Assembly (NCBI GenBank): GCA_023665865.1
Contig: JAMPDC010000001.1
Span: 1,872,662 to 1,936,661 of the forward strand
From: Staphylococcus sp.
Lineage (GTDB): Bacteria > Bacteroidota > Bacteroidia > Bacteroidales > Muribaculaceae
Direction of reading: 5' to 3'
Length of the DNA stretch: 64,000 nucleotides
The notes below the pieces were generated by a model. It had not been told where the DNA came from and made no database searches. It worked only from the letters and a program-made list of their open reading frames with translations. This document shows, piece after piece, positions 17,657-26,451 of the stretch. A program made the translations under genes and the position numbers. The number at the start of each line of letters is the position of its first letter. Within the stretch, counting starts at the first letter, position 1.

Positions 17657-18450
17657 CACTTAGGCTGTTTGCCGATGTAGGCGAGGATGCCGCCGTCGAC
17701 ATAGAGGACGTGGCCGTTCACGAAATCAGATGCGTCAGATGCAAGGAAGACAGCCGGGCCCATGAGGTCTTCAGGTTTGCCCCAGCGGGCGGCGGGAGTC
17801 TTGGAGATGATAAACTGGTCGAACGGGTGACGGCTTCCGTCGGGCTGGAGCTCACGGAGAGGCGCGGTCTGGTCAGTTGCGATATAGCCCGGGCCGATGC
17901 CGTTACACTGGATGTTATATTCGCCATATTCAGAGCAGATGTTGCGGGTAAGCATCTTGAGACCACCCTTGGCAGCTGCGTATGCGCTGACAGTCTCGCG
18001 GCCGAGCTCGCTCATCATGGAGCAGATGTTGATGATCTTGCCATGACCCTTCTTGATCATGCCGGGGATCACAGCCTTGGCGCAGATATAGGGAGCGATG
18101 AGATCCACGTCGACCACGCGACGGAAATCCTCGACAGCCATTTCCTCCATGGGGATGCGCTTGATGATACCGGCATTGTTCACAAGGATGTCGATTGTAC
18201 CGACTGTTGCTTCGATGTCGGCCACCATAGCCTTGACGGCTTCCTCGTCGGTCACGTCACAGAGATAACCCTTTGCATCGATGCCGAGCTCTTTGTATGC
18301 TTTGAGACCACGGTCTACGGTCTCCTGACGAGAACAGTTGAACACGATTTTAGCACCTGCTTCTGCAAATGCCTGGGCGATGGCGAGGCCGATTCCATAG
18401 GCCGCTCCGGTCACGAGTGCGACCTTGCCTTCAAGTGAAAAATTTACCAT
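17656..18450 (-). CDS. KduD-like short-chain dehydrogenase (2-dehydro-3-deoxy-D-gluconate 5-dehydrogenase type)
   Basis: 264 residues of classical SDR. The cofactor-binding TGAAYGIG is at about 15-22, NNAG at about 93-96, the catalytic Ser lies in ICSMMS, and YAAAK carries the Tyr and Lys (about 158-162). The C-terminal PAARWGKPEDLMGPAVFLAS...GHVLYVDGG is the KduD/gluconate 5-dehydrogenase pattern. In this operon the likely reaction is NADH-dependent reduction of 3-deoxy-D-glycero-2,5-hexodiulosonate to KDG, between KduI and the KDG kinase. Homologues are often named gluconate 5-dehydrogenase, and sequence alone does not separate the two. It is the first gene of the operon; I see no clear -7 box in the 264-base divergent spacer on its side. 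Confidence 0.75.
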   Translation of the reverse strand: MVNFSLEGKVALVTGAAYGIGLAIAQAFAEAGAKIVFNCSRQETVDRGLKAYKELGIDAKGYLCDVTDEEAVKAMVADIEATVGTIDILVNNAGIIKRIPMEEMAVEDFRRVVDVDLIAPYICAKAVIPGMIKKGHGKIINICSMMSELGRETVSAYAAAKGGLKMLTRNICSEYGEYNIQCNGIGPGYIATDQTAPLRELQPDGSRHPFDQFIISKTPAARWGKPEDLMGPAVFLASDASDFVNGHVLYVDGGILAYIGKQPK

Positions 18451-18678
18451 ATTATGCTATTTAGAGATTTGGCTATGTAAGGATTGTTTCTAAACAACCT
18501 CTTTAAGTTCATTCAGGTAGATAAGGTGTATGGTTTTAGTTATCCAAAATCGGTCGTAAAATTAATAATTTTAACATTGTCACCCAAATTAAAGCCCTTA
18601 AAACTTGTAAAAATCTATAATTTGGACCGCATGCTAAATTTTATCGGCGCGATAGTCTGTGTTTATGAAAATTTTTGT

Positions 18679-18686
18679 TAAATTTG
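18679..18686 (+). promoter_or_regulatory. -7 box of fbp
   Basis: TAAATTTG lies 28 bases before the fbp ATG at 18715 and matches the Bacteroidetes -7 consensus. The upstream element is weak. The divergent spacer also holds a short dyad, TTGTTTctAAACAA, at 18484-18497 on the dehydrogenase side, of unknown role. Confidence 0.45.
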
Positions 18687-18714
18687 CCTCACTGATAATC
18701 TAAATCTAATCTCC

Positions 18715-20730
18715 ATGTCACCGATTGACACAAAAGTCACAGCCCAAAAGGTTGAAAATGACCGCCGCATACTTGAGCTTCTCGCTCAGACATTTCCCGA
18801 CATCAGCTCAGCCAGTACAGAAATCATAAATCTCGAAGCCATCCTGAATCTTCCGAAGGGCACCGAGCACTTTGTCGCAGATCTCCATGGCGAGCATGAA
18901 GCGTTTCGCCACATCCTGAAAAATGCTTCAGGCAATATCAAGCGTAAGGTTTCCGATATCTACGGCACTACCATGCGTGAGAGTGAGATCCGCCAGCTCT
19001 GCTCGCTCATCTATTATCCCGAGGAAAAGATGCAGATCATACGGGCCACGGAGGAGGATATGGTTGATTTCTATAACATCACCCTCCATCAGCTCATCAA
19101 GGTCTGTCAGAGTGTATCGTCGAAATATACGCGCTCGAAAGTGCGCAAGGCACTCCCGAAAGAATTCGCCTACATCATCGAGGAGCTTCTCCACGAATCG
19201 GGTGGTGAGTATGACAAACAGGCCTATTTCAACCGCATCATAGAGACGATCATCACAACCGGTCAGGCCGACGCGTTTATCGTGGCGATGTGCAATGTGA
19301 TCCAGAAACTCAGCATTGACCAGCTCCATATACTCGGCGATGTCTATGACCGTGGGCCGGGCGCACACCTGATCATGGACACTCTCTGTCACTATGGCAA
19401 CTGGGATATCCAGTGGGGTAACCATGACATGCTCTGGATGGGTGCGGCCGCGGGCAATGACTGTTGTATCGCCAACGTGGTCCGCATATCTCTGCGCTAT
19501 GCCAATCTCACCACTCTGGAGGATGGCTATGGCATCAATCTCCTCCCGCTTGCCACGATGGCGATGGAGACCTATGCCGACGATCCATGCACTGAGTTTG
19601 TGCCGCGCATTGACAAGGAGAACTGCGAACACCCGGAGAAGACCCTGCGCCTGATGGCCCAGATGCACAAGGCTATCGCCGTCATTCAGTTCAAGCTCGA
19701 AGGTGCGATGACTATGAAACATCCGGAGTGGAACATGACTGATCGCAATCTCCTTCACAAGATTGATTTCGAGAAGGGAACTGTCGAAGTCGACGGTACC
19801 GTATATAATATGTGTGACACTAATTTCCCGACCATAGACCCCGCAAACCCCTACCGCCTGACTCCGGAGGAGGATCAGCTATTGGCCAAACTCCACCATT
19901 CGTTCACGGTCAGCACCGGCCTGAAGCGTCACATCTCCTGCCTTTTCAGTCATGGTTGCATGTATGGCATCTACAATTCCAACTTGCTTTTCCATGCCTC
20001 TATGCCTCTCAATGCCGACGGTTCTCTGAAAGACGTGGAGGTCAACGGACAGAAATATCGTGGTCATGAACTGTTCCACCAGATAGGGATGCTCGTGCGC
20101 TCGGCCTTCAACGACGACACTCCTGCCGCCGACAAAGACTATGCCCGCGACTATTATTGGTATCTTTGGTGCGGACCCGATTCGCCTCTGTTCGACAAGA
20201 GCCGCATGACGACTTTCGAACGCTATTTCATCAAAGATCCTGAAGCCCACAAGGAGGAAAAGGGATATTATTACAAACTCCGTCAGAACGAAGAGGTCTG
20301 TGATATGATCCTCGATGAGTTCGGTGTGGAGGGTTCACAGCGCCACATCATCAACGGTCATGTCCCCGTCAGGACGCAAAAAGGGGAGAGCCCGATACGT
20401 GCCAACGGTAAACTGATGGTGATCGACGGCGGATTTGCCAAGGCCTACCATAAGACTACGGGTATTGCCGGCTATACCCTCATCTACCACAGCAGCAACT
20501 TCGAGCTTGTGGAGCATGAGCCTTTCTCCTCGGAGGAAGAGGCTATACGCAACGGCACCGATATTGTCCGCTCCACAAAGATGGTCGAGCAGACATCGCA
20601 GCGCATACGTGTGCGTGACACAGACAAAGGCAAGATCCTCCAGAGTCAGATTGATGAGCTTACCGAACTTCTCTATGCTTTCCGCCATGGCATCATCAAG
20701 GAGCGTAATTCCGGAAAGATAGTGTTGTGA
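18715..20730 (+). CDS. fbp: Fructose-1,6-bisphosphatase class III
   Basis: 671 residues, the normal length for the class III enzyme found in Firmicutes and Bacteroidetes. Calcineurin-like phosphoesterase motifs are visible: FVADLHGEHEAF (about 52-63), GDVYDRGPG (about 210-218), WGNHDMLWMG (about 238-247) and INGHVPVR near residue 548. The soluble enzyme hydrolyses fructose 1,6-bisphosphate to fructose 6-phosphate in gluconeogenesis. That fits growth on uronates, which enter metabolism as pyruvate and triose phosphate, but it is a housekeeping gene and adjacency to the pectin genes may be chance. It is transcribed alone, divergently from the uronate operon, with a hairpin after the stop. Confidence 0.95.
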   Translation: MSPIDTKVTAQKVENDRRILELLAQTFPDISSASTEIINLEAILNLPKGTEHFVADLHGEHEAFRHILKNASGNIKRKVSDIYGTTMRESEIRQLCSLIYYPEEKMQIIRATEEDMVDFYNITLHQLIKVCQSVSSKYTRSKVRKALPKEFAYIIEELLHESGGEYDKQAYFNRIIETIITTGQADAFIVAMCNVIQKLSIDQLHILGDVYDRGPGAHLIMDTLCHYGNWDIQWGNHDMLWMGAAAGNDCCIANVVRISLRYANLTTLEDGYGINLLPLATMAMETYADDPCTEFVPRIDKENCEHPEKTLRLMAQMHKAIAVIQFKLEGAMTMKHPEWNMTDRNLLHKIDFEKGTVEVDGTVYNMCDTNFPTIDPANPYRLTPEEDQLLAKLHHSFTVSTGLKRHISCLFSHGCMYGIYNSNLLFHASMPLNADGSLKDVEVNGQKYRGHELFHQIGMLVRSAFNDDTPAADKDYARDYYWYLWCGPDSPLFDKSRMTTFERYFIKDPEAHKEEKGYYYKLRQNEEVCDMILDEFGVEGSQRHIINGHVPVRTQKGESPIRANGKLMVIDGGFAKAYHKTTGIAGYTLIYHSSNFELVEHEPFSSEEEAIRNGTDIVRSTKMVEQTSQRIRVRDTDKGKILQSQIDELTELLYAFRHGIIKERNSGKIVL

Positions 20731-20760
20731 TCACTTCCCTGCAATCTGAAAAACGGTAAC

Positions 20761-20804
20761 AACAAGGGGTGCGGACTCTCTATCGGAAGCCGCACCCCGT
20801 TGTT
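20761..20804 (+). terminator. Terminator-like hairpin after fbp
   Basis: AACAAGGGGTGCGG (20761-20774) pairs with CCGCACCCCGTTGTT (20790-20804) with a single bulge. It lies 30 bases past the fbp stop. The U-tract is short. Confidence 0.65.
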
Positions 20805-20886
20805 TGCAGTTGTAGCAAAAGAATATTCTTTTATCTCATTTTTGATGCTTTTGGCAGATTGTAGGAATTTTGACGGGAATAATTCG

Positions 20887-20894
20887 TATATTTG
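20887..20894 (+). promoter_or_regulatory. -7 box of the GH51 gene
   Basis: TATATTTG lies 34 bases before the ATG at 20929. The nearest upstream TTTG (20869-20872) is only 14 bases away, so the -33 element is poor and an activator may be needed. Confidence 0.45.
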
Positions 20895-20928
20895 TAGAAA
20901 GGACAACCTAAATAATAACCATCACATT

Positions 20929-22494
20929 ATGAAACATTCATTGCATAATCCTTCACTTTTGGCTCTCGGTGCATACTGTATGCTTGGCATACCCTTTGCC
21001 GCCGGTGGAGCAGAGAAAGCCACTGTCACTCCGCTTTTTGACCGCGTCAATCCCGAAGTCACTATCCCGGCAGAAATTTATGGCCAGTTTGCCGAGCATC
21101 TCGGTTCCTGTATATACGGAGGTCTGTGGGTCGGAGAGGATTCTTCGATTCCGAATACAGACGGCTACCGCAACGATGTGCTCCAGGCTCTGAAAGATCT
21201 CAAAGTCCCGGTGATGCGTTGGCCCGGCGGATGTTTTGCCGATGAGTATCATTGGGTGGACGGTATCGGCCCCCGTGAGAATCGCCCGGTGATGGTCAAC
21301 AGTAACTGGGGAGGCACTGTCGAGGACAACAGTTTCGGCACTCATGAATTCTTCAACCTTTGCGAGCTTATCGGTTGTGAGCCCTATCTGAGCGGCAATG
21401 TCGGCAGCGGTACCGTCGAGGAACTTGCCAAGTGGGTTGAATATATCACCGCGGAAAACGGTCCGATGGCGAAGAAGCGCAAGGAGAATGGCCGTGAGAA
21501 GCCGTGGAAACTCAAATATCTCGGCGTCGGCAACGAGAGCTGGGGTTGCGGAGGCTCATTTACTCCCGAGGCTTATGCCAACGAGTATCGCCGTTATCAG
21601 ACTTATTGCCGTGATTTCAACGGAAACCATCTCTATAAGATCGCTTCCGGCGCCAGCGACTACGACTACAACTGGACGGATGTGTTGATGAAAAACGCCC
21701 GCAATCACATGAAAGGACTCTCGCTCCACTACTATACTGTCACCGGTTGGAACGGTAGCAAAGGCTCGGCGACGGAGTTCAGTGATGATGATTTCTACTG
21801 GACAATGGGCAAATGTCTTGAGATCGAGGATGTGATCAATCGCCATGACTCGATCATGACCTCCTATGATCCCGAAAAGAAAGTGGCTCTGATTGTCGAC
21901 GAGTGGGGGACATGGTGGGACGTGGAGCCCGGTACCAATCCCGGTCATCTGTTTCAGCAAAACACTATGCGCGATGCACTCGTGGCTGCTCTGAGCCTGA
22001 ATGTGTTCCACCGTCACACCGACCGCGTCAAGATGACAAACATTGCCCAGATTGTCAACGTGCTTCAGTCGATGATCCTCACCAATAAGGATGGACAGAT
22101 GGTGTTGACTCCCACCTACTATGTTTTCAAGATGTATGCTCCTCACCAGAATGGAACCGTGCTCCCCCTCGATGTTCAGACTTCCATCCGTCAGGTCAGG
22201 GGCAACCGCTCCGTCCCGACAGTCAGCGCTACGGCATCGACCAAGGATGGAGAGACCAACATCACTCTGACCAACATTGACCTTGACCAATCGGCTGAGG
22301 TCACCATCCCTCTCGCCGGCATGAAGGTCGGCAAGATTTCGGGAGAGATCCTGACAGCTTCAAGTATTGATGACTACAATGCCTTTGGCGAGGCCGAGAA
22401 AGTGACGCTCCGTCCTTTCGACAAAGCCAAGATTTCAAAAGGGAATATCACAGTGACTATCCCGGCAAAGTCGATTGTCAATCTGAAGTTTTAG
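20929..22494 (+). CDS. GH51 alpha-L-arabinofuranosidase
   Basis: 521 residues from the ATG at 20929. This start is preferred because the reading frame upstream overlaps the fbp terminator and the -7 box, and because it gives a signal peptide (about 1-26, ending near AAGGAEK). The GH51 barrel has acid/base E203 in [10 protein letters not shown] and nucleophile E325 in VDEWGTWW; the N-terminal [14 protein letters not shown] strand and a C-terminal beta domain are present. It removes alpha-L-arabinofuranosyl units from arabinan or rhamnogalacturonan side chains, probably in the periplasm, and converges on the pectin operon across a shared terminator. GH51 also contains endoglucanases, but the GNE context fits an arabinofuranosidase. 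Confidence 0.9.
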   Translation: MKHSLHNPSLLALGAYCMLGIPFAAGGAEKATVTPLFDRVNPEVTIPAEIYGQFAEHLGSCIYGGLWVGEDSSIPNTDGYRNDVLQALKDLKVPVMRWPGGCFADEYHWVDGIGPRENRPVMVNSNWGGTVEDNSFGTHEFFNLCELIGCEPYLSGNVGSGTVEELAKWVEYITAENGPMAKKRKENGREKPWKLKYLGVGNESWGCGGSFTPEAYANEYRRYQTYCRDFNGNHLYKIASGASDYDYNWTDVLMKNARNHMKGLSLHYYTVTGWNGSKGSATEFSDDDFYWTMGKCLEIEDVINRHDSIMTSYDPEKKVALIVDEWGTWWDVEPGTNPGHLFQQNTMRDALVAALSLNVFHRHTDRVKMTNIAQIVNVLQSMILTNKDGQMVLTPTYYVFKMYAPHQNGTVLPLDVQTSIRQVRGNRSVPTVSATASTKDGETNITLTNIDLDQSAEVTIPLAGMKVGKISGEILTASSIDDYNAFGEAEKVTLRPFDKAKISKGNITVTIPAKSIVNLKF

Positions 22495-22513
22495 GAACCG
22501 GTTGAGATATATG

Positions 22514-22556
22514 AAAAAAAGTAGCGTGAGGGACTATCCTTCACGCTACTTTTTTT
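22514..22556. terminator. Bidirectional terminator between GH51 and the pectin operon
   Basis: A 16-base inverted repeat (22514-22529 with 22541-22556) has the GC core GTAGCGTGA and is flanked by A7 on one side and T7 on the other. It serves as an intrinsic terminator on both strands for the two convergent genes. Confidence 0.92.
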
Positions 22557-22578
22557 GATCAGGCTTTAATCCTGAGGA

Positions 22579-25500
22579 TTATAATTTGCGGAACCAGTAG
22601 ACTGTTGTCCCGTCATTGGTCTTGAATGTGGTGCCGTCTGAAACTTTCAGAGATTTGCTGACAACGGTGGATTCTCCGGATTTCGGGTTGAACATGGTCA
22701 CACGGTATTTTCCGGGAATAATGGGGAGAGATATATCGTTAGTCCCCTGGGAGTAAACAATGAGACCCTTGTCGTTGCCGAGCATCTTGACCTCGTCCTT
22801 ATCTGTCCCGACAATATTCATTGAAGTTGCGGCAGTGAGGAAGTCTGTGTCATTGACAGGGATAACCGGACAAGAGCCACCGGCCATGAAGACGGCCCAG
22901 GCCATGTCGGGATAGTTCTGCGCGTTGTAGGTGACAGCTTTTTGCGGGTATTTGCTGCGATATTCGCTGACAGCTTTGTATGCTTCATTGAATGTCACTT
23001 TGCCTACTTTCATCTTGCGGGCATGCTGACGCGGGGCGAGGTTTTTGCCTCCCTCCGGAGCATAGAGACCGTCGGTCTTGTAGTGCCAGTAGCGGATGTC
23101 GATGATGTCGACGATATCTGCATAGTGAGGATTGGCGAGGATTGCATCCTGCACATCCTTGGTGGTGCTGAGCGCTACTTTGGCATCCTTGCCGGTTTCC
23201 TTCTCCCAGGCTGCGATCTCGTCAAGCCAGAATTCCACGAAGTGTTGCGGACCGGTGTACTCGGCGCTGATGAGATGGACCACATTGGGATCATCCGCGA
23301 AGTTGTCGAGATTCATACGGATGAAGTTTTTGTGAAGCTCGCGGCGCACGGGATGGTTGACGTCATAGAACATATCTGCGACAAAGATTCGCTTGTCACC
23401 GGCAAAGGGTACCGGCTCCGGGAAATCAGTATCGTTGATATTGTTGGCTGAGCGCCATGGGGAGTCTACCCAATGAGCGCCGGCTTCAAGGATGTTGTGT
23501 TGGAAATAGTGCTCGTTGAAGAGCAGTTTGCCGGCTTCGGCTCCCTTGTCGGCAAACTCGCCGAGGCGGTTCCAATACCAGAGATTCGGACGGGTGAGAT
23601 CATACTTGCTGAGACCGTCCCAGGCTGTCCCCTCGCCGCTGCGGGCAAAAGGTTGCTCATAGAACGGGGCCCAGACATCACCGTCGCGGCGGCGGATGCG
23701 CTCATGGTCGTCGCGGCGGCGTTCATACCAGAGACCATAGTTGTGGTCGAGTACGAGAATATCGTTTTCGACCATATAGTTAAGTGTCGAGTCGATACGG
23801 TCAGTGAGGCCGAGCCCTTCGCGTCCGGGCACGAAGCGGGTGACGTGGGGTTTGGCTTTGGGAAGATAGCTGTATCTGATTTTACCATTCCACCAGGGCA
23901 CTTCATGGCGACCGCCGACAAGAGTTGCATTGTCCATGGTGAGACGGCCATTGACTATAGCATAGTCATGGGTGGAGGCAGGAGCTTCCTTGCATTTGAT
24001 TTTGAGATCGTCGACATTCTTGAGTCCGGCTGTTGAAACTGAAGCTGTGAAAGGAGCTTCATCAATCCATTTTTCGAGAGTCAGGCGGGGGATGTAGGCT
24101 TCTTTAGCGAGTTTCATCGCTGCTTCGACAGTCGGGCTGCTTGTGGCGTTGGTCGCGCGGGGGAGAATACGTGACTGGGCCTCTCCGGCGTCCTGACCGA
24201 GACGGTCGGCGAGCTGGGCATAGAAGAAACTGCGCGGCTGCACGTGGTTGTTGGACTGAGCCCACTCTCCATTGCCGGAAAATTGGCCCCAGCAACCGAA
24301 GGCCACACTGATGGCATCGTCAGAAGGGCTGTAACATTCAAGTTCGGATGCCGTACACTGCCATAACACAGAGTTGGCACTGTTCCAGCCTGCACCGTTC
24401 TTGTCCTGACCGAGATTTTTCAACGAGAGGTTGTTACCGTCGATATTTACGATGTCAAAGAGGAGTCCGGGAGCCCATGCGTCGACCGAACCGCTGAACC
24501 CGAGAGCCTCATCGGCATCACACTGGACGAAGGCATTTGGGCCCGGAGCGATGAATCCGGCCGAGAAATCGTTGATACCGTTGCGGGAATAGCAGCGCTG
24601 GAAGAGAGTCTGCTGTCCGAGTGTGTGGAAAGTCGCGCGGCGCATACCACCGATTTCCGATACGGGGTCGGTAGCGACACAGTCTTCGACGGTGATTTTT
24701 GATGCGGTAGACTGGAGGATCACGGCGCTTCCGGCAAAATGACGGAATGTCACCTTGCGCACCCAGCAGTTGCGGGCGTTTGCGACGGTGATGCCATCCC
24801 AGGCATGATTTTCATCCTTGGGATACTTTGTGTCATAGTCCGAGACCAGTGTCATGTTCTCGACACCGACTTCCTCGATGCGTCCGGCCCAGGAGTAGGG
24901 GAGCACCATTGTCGTGCCCCACTTCTTGTCGAGAGCCATGCTGACAGGCGCATCAATAGAGAGAGCGGAGCCGTCGGCTGAATTGACGGCGCGGTCCCAC
25001 ACCATGTCAATATCACCGGGTTTCCATGATATGGCGCTGATGCCGCCGCCAAAAATGTCACACCCGAGCGAGGCTATCCATTCAGCACCCGACGGACGGA
25101 GTATGAAGACATCATCGCCGGCTTTCAATGCCGGTTTGCCGTCGAGTGTCATGGTTGTGCTGTTGACAGGCACGTAGCTGTCAGTGATGTTGAGAGTATC
25201 GCTCACGACCGGGTTATAGACACCCTCGATATAGATGACAGCGCCACGGTCGACGCCTGTTTTCTTGAGGATTGTCGACTTTTCATCCATGCCACGGAGC
25301 ACTACACCTGATGCTGTGATCCGCAGAGGTGTCGAGAGCTGGAATTCACCCTTGTCAATGAGCACTGCGCCACGGTGACCGTTCTTGTCGAGCGGAAGAG
25401 AGGCGGCATAGTCGATCGCTTTCTGGATTCGGGCAGAGTTGTCGCCGGCTTTCCATGATACAAAGATAATAGGATTGACGTCGGGAATTGGAACGTTGGA

Positions 25501-25659
25501 GTTCCTGTAGCCACATGTCGAGTAGTCGAGCAGACGGTTGCCGAGAGCATCGGTCGTGTAGCTGATCTTGCCGTCCTTGACAGCAAGAGGAAACTCGCGG
25601 CCCTGACCTGTGAGAGCAATGAGACCGGCGAGACTGACGGCTAAAAGTTGTTTATACAT
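22579..25659 (-). CDS. Large exported beta-helix protein with DUF4955-like C-terminal half
   Basis: 1026 residues with a signal peptide (about 1-20). Residues about 60-480 form a right-handed parallel beta-helix like the pectate lyase superfamily: an SARIQKAIDYAAS entry helix and repeated short strands such as GVVLRGMDEKSTILKKTG. The C-terminal half (about 540-1026) has WYERRRDDHERIRR and WVDSPWRSANNIND segments and matches what I remember of DUF4955, common in pectin and rhamnogalacturonan loci. I cannot name a reaction; lyase, hydrolase or binding roles are all possible. It is the last gene of the pectin operon, after a hairpin in the preceding spacer that may lower its expression. Confidence 0.72.
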   Translation of the reverse strand: MYKQLLAVSLAGLIALTGQGREFPLAVKDGKISYTTDALGNRLLDYSTCGYRNSNVPIPDVNPIIFVSWKAGDNSARIQKAIDYAASLPLDKNGHRGAVLIDKGEFQLSTPLRITASGVVLRGMDEKSTILKKTGVDRGAVIYIEGVYNPVVSDTLNITDSYVPVNSTTMTLDGKPALKAGDDVFILRPSGAEWIASLGCDIFGGGISAISWKPGDIDMVWDRAVNSADGSALSIDAPVSMALDKKWGTTMVLPYSWAGRIEEVGVENMTLVSDYDTKYPKDENHAWDGITVANARNCWVRKVTFRHFAGSAVILQSTASKITVEDCVATDPVSEIGGMRRATFHTLGQQTLFQRCYSRNGINDFSAGFIAPGPNAFVQCDADEALGFSGSVDAWAPGLLFDIVNIDGNNLSLKNLGQDKNGAGWNSANSVLWQCTASELECYSPSDDAISVAFGCWGQFSGNGEWAQSNNHVQPRSFFYAQLADRLGQDAGEAQSRILPRATNATSSPTVEAAMKLAKEAYIPRLTLEKWIDEAPFTASVSTAGLKNVDDLKIKCKEAPASTHDYAIVNGRLTMDNATLVGGRHEVPWWNGKIRYSYLPKAKPHVTRFVPGREGLGLTDRIDSTLNYMVENDILVLDHNYGLWYERRRDDHERIRRRDGDVWAPFYEQPFARSGEGTAWDGLSKYDLTRPNLWYWNRLGEFADKGAEAGKLLFNEHYFQHNILEAGAHWVDSPWRSANNINDTDFPEPVPFAGDKRIFVADMFYDVNHPVRRELHKNFIRMNLDNFADDPNVVHLISAEYTGPQHFVEFWLDEIAAWEKETGKDAKVALSTTKDVQDAILANPHYADIVDIIDIRYWHYKTDGLYAPEGGKNLAPRQHARKMKVGKVTFNEAYKAVSEYRSKYPQKAVTYNAQNYPDMAWAVFMAGGSCPVIPVNDTDFLTAATSMNIVGTDKDEVKMLGNDKGLIVYSQGTNDISLPIIPGKYRVTMFNPKSGESTVVSKSLKVSDGTTFKTNDGTTVYWFRKL

Positions 25660-25681
25660 AATGAAAAGTGGAGATGTGTTA

Positions 25682-25731
25682 AAATGCTGAAAGCGCTGCC
25701 ATGGAGAAAAAGCAGCGCTTTATCAGCATTT
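25682..25731 (-). terminator. Intercistronic hairpin, possible attenuator
   Basis: AAATGCTGAAAGCGCTGC (25682-25699) pairs with GCAGCGCTTTATCAGCATTT (25712-25731) with a 2-base bulge. It lies between the DUF3826 gene and the DUF4955 gene and has no long U-tract on the minus strand, so it may stabilise or partly terminate the operon transcript. Confidence 0.6.
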
Positions 25732-25751
25732 TTCCTATTGGAATTGGTTTG

Positions 25752-26423
25752 TCAGATGGAGCCTCCGCGGGCTTTGATGCGTTCATACCAGGCTTCGCGT
25801 TCCTTTTTGAGGTCATAGCCACGCTTTGCGAGGTAGTTGTTGATGCGGCCCTTGTATTTTCCGAAGGTCTCATGCTTTTTGTTTGAAGTCTCTGCGTCCA
25901 TGGCGAGCTCACGAGCCTCAACGAGCCATGCCATGATCTGGGCTTTCTCTTCGTCGGTGAGTGAGGGGATCATGTCAAGGTGGGAATTGTAGGTCACCAT
26001 CACCACTCCGTAGGTCATGCCATCTTTCACTGCATCGATCTGCTCAGGTGTGAGGTAGAGAGAAAGGTCAGCGGGAAATTCGAAATGGCAACGGTAGAGC
26101 GCTGCGTCCTTCTCATTCTGCGCAGCCTGCACAGCCTCGTTTTTGGCATCGCCGGTGAGATTTTCCTTCGCAGCCTTCACTTTCTCATCGCGGACGGTGT
26201 AGATGTCGTTGAGTTTGAAATAGCGGTTGGCTATGATATTGGTTACCTCTTTGGCTTTGGCGGGGTCAGAGAGTTCGAGTTTGTCAGTTATCTTCTGGGA
26301 GCGCTTGACGATTGACTCGACATAGGCCGGATCGCGCCCCTCGGTGTTCAGCTCCACGGCCCCGGCGCTTAGAGCGAGCGCCGGGAGCATGAGGCCGATT
26401 AGATAGGATTTGGAGATTTTCAT
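25752..26423 (-). CDS. DUF3826 family exported protein
   Basis: 223 residues with a signal peptide (about 1-22, ending SAGA). The mature part is almost all charged helix (EGRDPAYVESIVKRSQKI ... RYFKLNDIYTVRDEKVKAAK). A conserved DUF3826 core has LYRCHFEFPADLSLYLTPEQ and DGMTYGVVMVTYNSHLDMIP. No catalytic function is known to me. The family travels with pectin-degradation loci of Bacteroidetes, and here it lies 28 bases after the pectate lyase gene in the same operon. The likely site is the periplasm. Confidence 0.8.
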   Translation of the reverse strand: MKISKSYLIGLMLPALALSAGAVELNTEGRDPAYVESIVKRSQKITDKLELSDPAKAKEVTNIIANRYFKLNDIYTVRDEKVKAAKENLTGDAKNEAVQAAQNEKDAALYRCHFEFPADLSLYLTPEQIDAVKDGMTYGVVMVTYNSHLDMIPSLTDEEKAQIMAWLVEARELAMDAETSNKKHETFGKYKGRINNYLAKRGYDLKKEREAWYERIKARGGSI

Positions 26424-26451
26424 AATTTTCTTGATAGATTGGAAGACCGTA

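Noticed and set aside
18484..18497. TTGTTTctAAACAA dyad in the fbp/KduD-like divergent spacer
   Set aside because: The dyad is short and AT-rich, has no second copy and no clear relation to a -7 box, so I do not call it an operator.
22490..22505. AACCGGTT core just after the GH51 stop
   Set aside because: Only the 8-base core matches the metal-island operator; the TGCA flanks and the -7 box are missing and it lies at a gene end.
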